Source of the DNA: Frigidibacter mobilis
Lineage (GTDB): Bacteria > Pseudomonadota > Alphaproteobacteria > Rhodobacterales > Rhodobacteraceae
DNA: 64,000 nt
Assembly (NCBI RefSeq): GCF_001620265.1
Contig: NZ_CP012661.1
Span: 2,232,001 to 2,296,000 of the forward strand
Direction of reading: 5' to 3'
Made by a program: the position numbers and the translations under genes. Below, one piece after another: positions 63,440 to 64,000 of this stretch (position 1 is its first letter; every line of letters begins with the position of its first letter). The notes under the pieces were generated by a model. That model made no database searches, was not told the DNA's origin, and was given only the letters and a program-made list of their open reading frames with translations.

Positions 63440-64000
63440 ATGCACGACATCCGCGCGATCCGCGAAAACCCCGCAGCCTTCGACGCCGCCCTGTCGCGGC
63501 GGGGCCTGTCCGGGCTGTCGTCGCAGGTGCTGGCGCTGGACGAGGCGCGCCGGGCCAAGATCCTGGCGGCCGAGACCGCGCAGGCCGCGCAGAACGCCGC
63601 CTCCAAGGAGGTCGGCGCCGCCAAGGCGCGCGGCGATGATGCCGAATTCGAGCGTCTGCGCGCGCTGGTCGCCGAAACCAAGGCCGAGATGGCGCAGCTG
63701 AACGAGGCCGCCAAGGCCGATGACGCCGCGCTGCGCGACCTGCTCATGAGCCTGCCCAACCTGCCCGCCGCCGATGTGCCCGACGGGGCCGACGAGAGCG
63801 GCAATGTCGAGATCCGCCGCTGGGGCACGCCCCGCGCCTTCGACTTTACGCCGCTGGAGCATTACCAGCTGCCCGCCGTGCAATCGGGGATGGATTTCGA
63901 GACCGCCGCCAAGCTGTCGGGCAGCCGCTTTGTCGTGCTGTCGGGCGCGGTGGCGCGGCTGCAGCGGGCGCTGGCGCAGTTCATGCTCGATACCCACATC
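63440..64000 (+). CDS. serS: Serine-tRNA ligase (SerRS), N-terminal part
   Basis: The first 187 residues of a class II synthetase that runs off the right edge. [20 protein letters not shown] begins the long antiparallel coiled-coil arm that contacts tRNA-Ser (to about residue 105), followed by [20 protein letters not shown] and the entry to the catalytic core ([34 protein letters not shown]). GGTG lies before ATG 63440. It is divergent from yajC, the usual Rhodobacteraceae order. Confidence 0.95.
   Translation, partial: MHDIRAIRENPAAFDAALSRRGLSGLSSQVLALDEARRAKILAAETAQAAQNAASKEVGAAKARGDDAEFERLRALVAETKAEMAQLNEAAKADDAALRDLLMSLPNLPAADVPDGADESGNVEIRRWGTPRAFDFTPLEHYQLPAVQSGMDFETAAKLSGSRFVVLSGAVARLQRALAQFMLDTHI

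Overview
The window is high-GC chromosomal DNA of an alphaproteobacterium, almost certainly a member of the Rhodobacteraceae. The order serS / yajC-secD-secF / Mth938-like gene / ccmA-ccmB-ccmC-ccmD-ccmG at the right end, nuoA and dusA at the left end, and a cyclic beta-1,2-glucan synthase all fit that family. No rRNA, tRNA or CRISPR array was recognised. The two window edges cut nuoA (left) and serS (right).

Layout. (1) 1-2.7 kb: nuoA, a VOC-family protein and dusA, then the decayed remnant of a tyrosine integrase sitting head-to-head with dusA, the known insertion point of dusA-type islands. (2) 2.7-10.9 kb: a DUF1028 protein and an M20 carbamoylase/amidohydrolase, divergent from a Dpp-type ABC transporter that carries a natural permease-ATPase fusion, closed by a FadR-type GntR regulator. 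(3) 11.3-16.9 kb: a medium-chain dehydrogenase, a short-chain dehydrogenase and a SnoaL-flavin monooxygenase under an AcoR-like regulator that lacks the sigma54-contact GAFTGA loop. (4) 17.0-35.9 kb: a large catabolic island, the most interesting part of the window. It combines FrlB/FrlC/FrlD-type enzymes for Amadori compounds (two SIS deglycase-like proteins, a 3-epimerase-like protein, a PfkB kinase), a DAO-family flavoprotein, an asparaginase-like amidohydrolase, an argininosuccinate-lyase-like C-N lyase next to an MmgE/PrpD protein (the enzyme pair known for iminodisuccinate breakdown), two complete ABC importers (polar-amino-acid type and sugar CUT1 type), and GntR/UTRA and LacI regulators. 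I infer a pathway for sugar-amino acid conjugates, probably of aspartate/asparagine. (5) 36.2-40.2 kb: a truncated MFS gene, a ChrB-like gene with an operator inside its promoter spacer, a CLC-F type fluoride/proton antiporter with a DUF190 partner, and a mini IS481 element with a perfect target duplication. (6) 40.2-43.8 kb: an Mla/Pqi-type lipid transport operon. (7) 43.9-56.5 kb: the 2819-residue cyclic glucan synthase, small proteins, a Crp/Fnr regulator, a response regulator with a histidine kinase, and a holin-endolysin-like pair followed by an IS630 remnant. (8) 57-64 kb: cytochrome c maturation and Sec translocon housekeeping genes.

Four otherwise intact genes (acoR-like, mmgE/prpD-like, the CUT1 binding protein, and secD) each carry one single-base frameshift, in or beside G/C runs. 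Because secD is normally indispensable, I suspect base-call errors in the assembly rather than four mutations. They are typed as pseudogene because the given sequence does not encode one continuous product.
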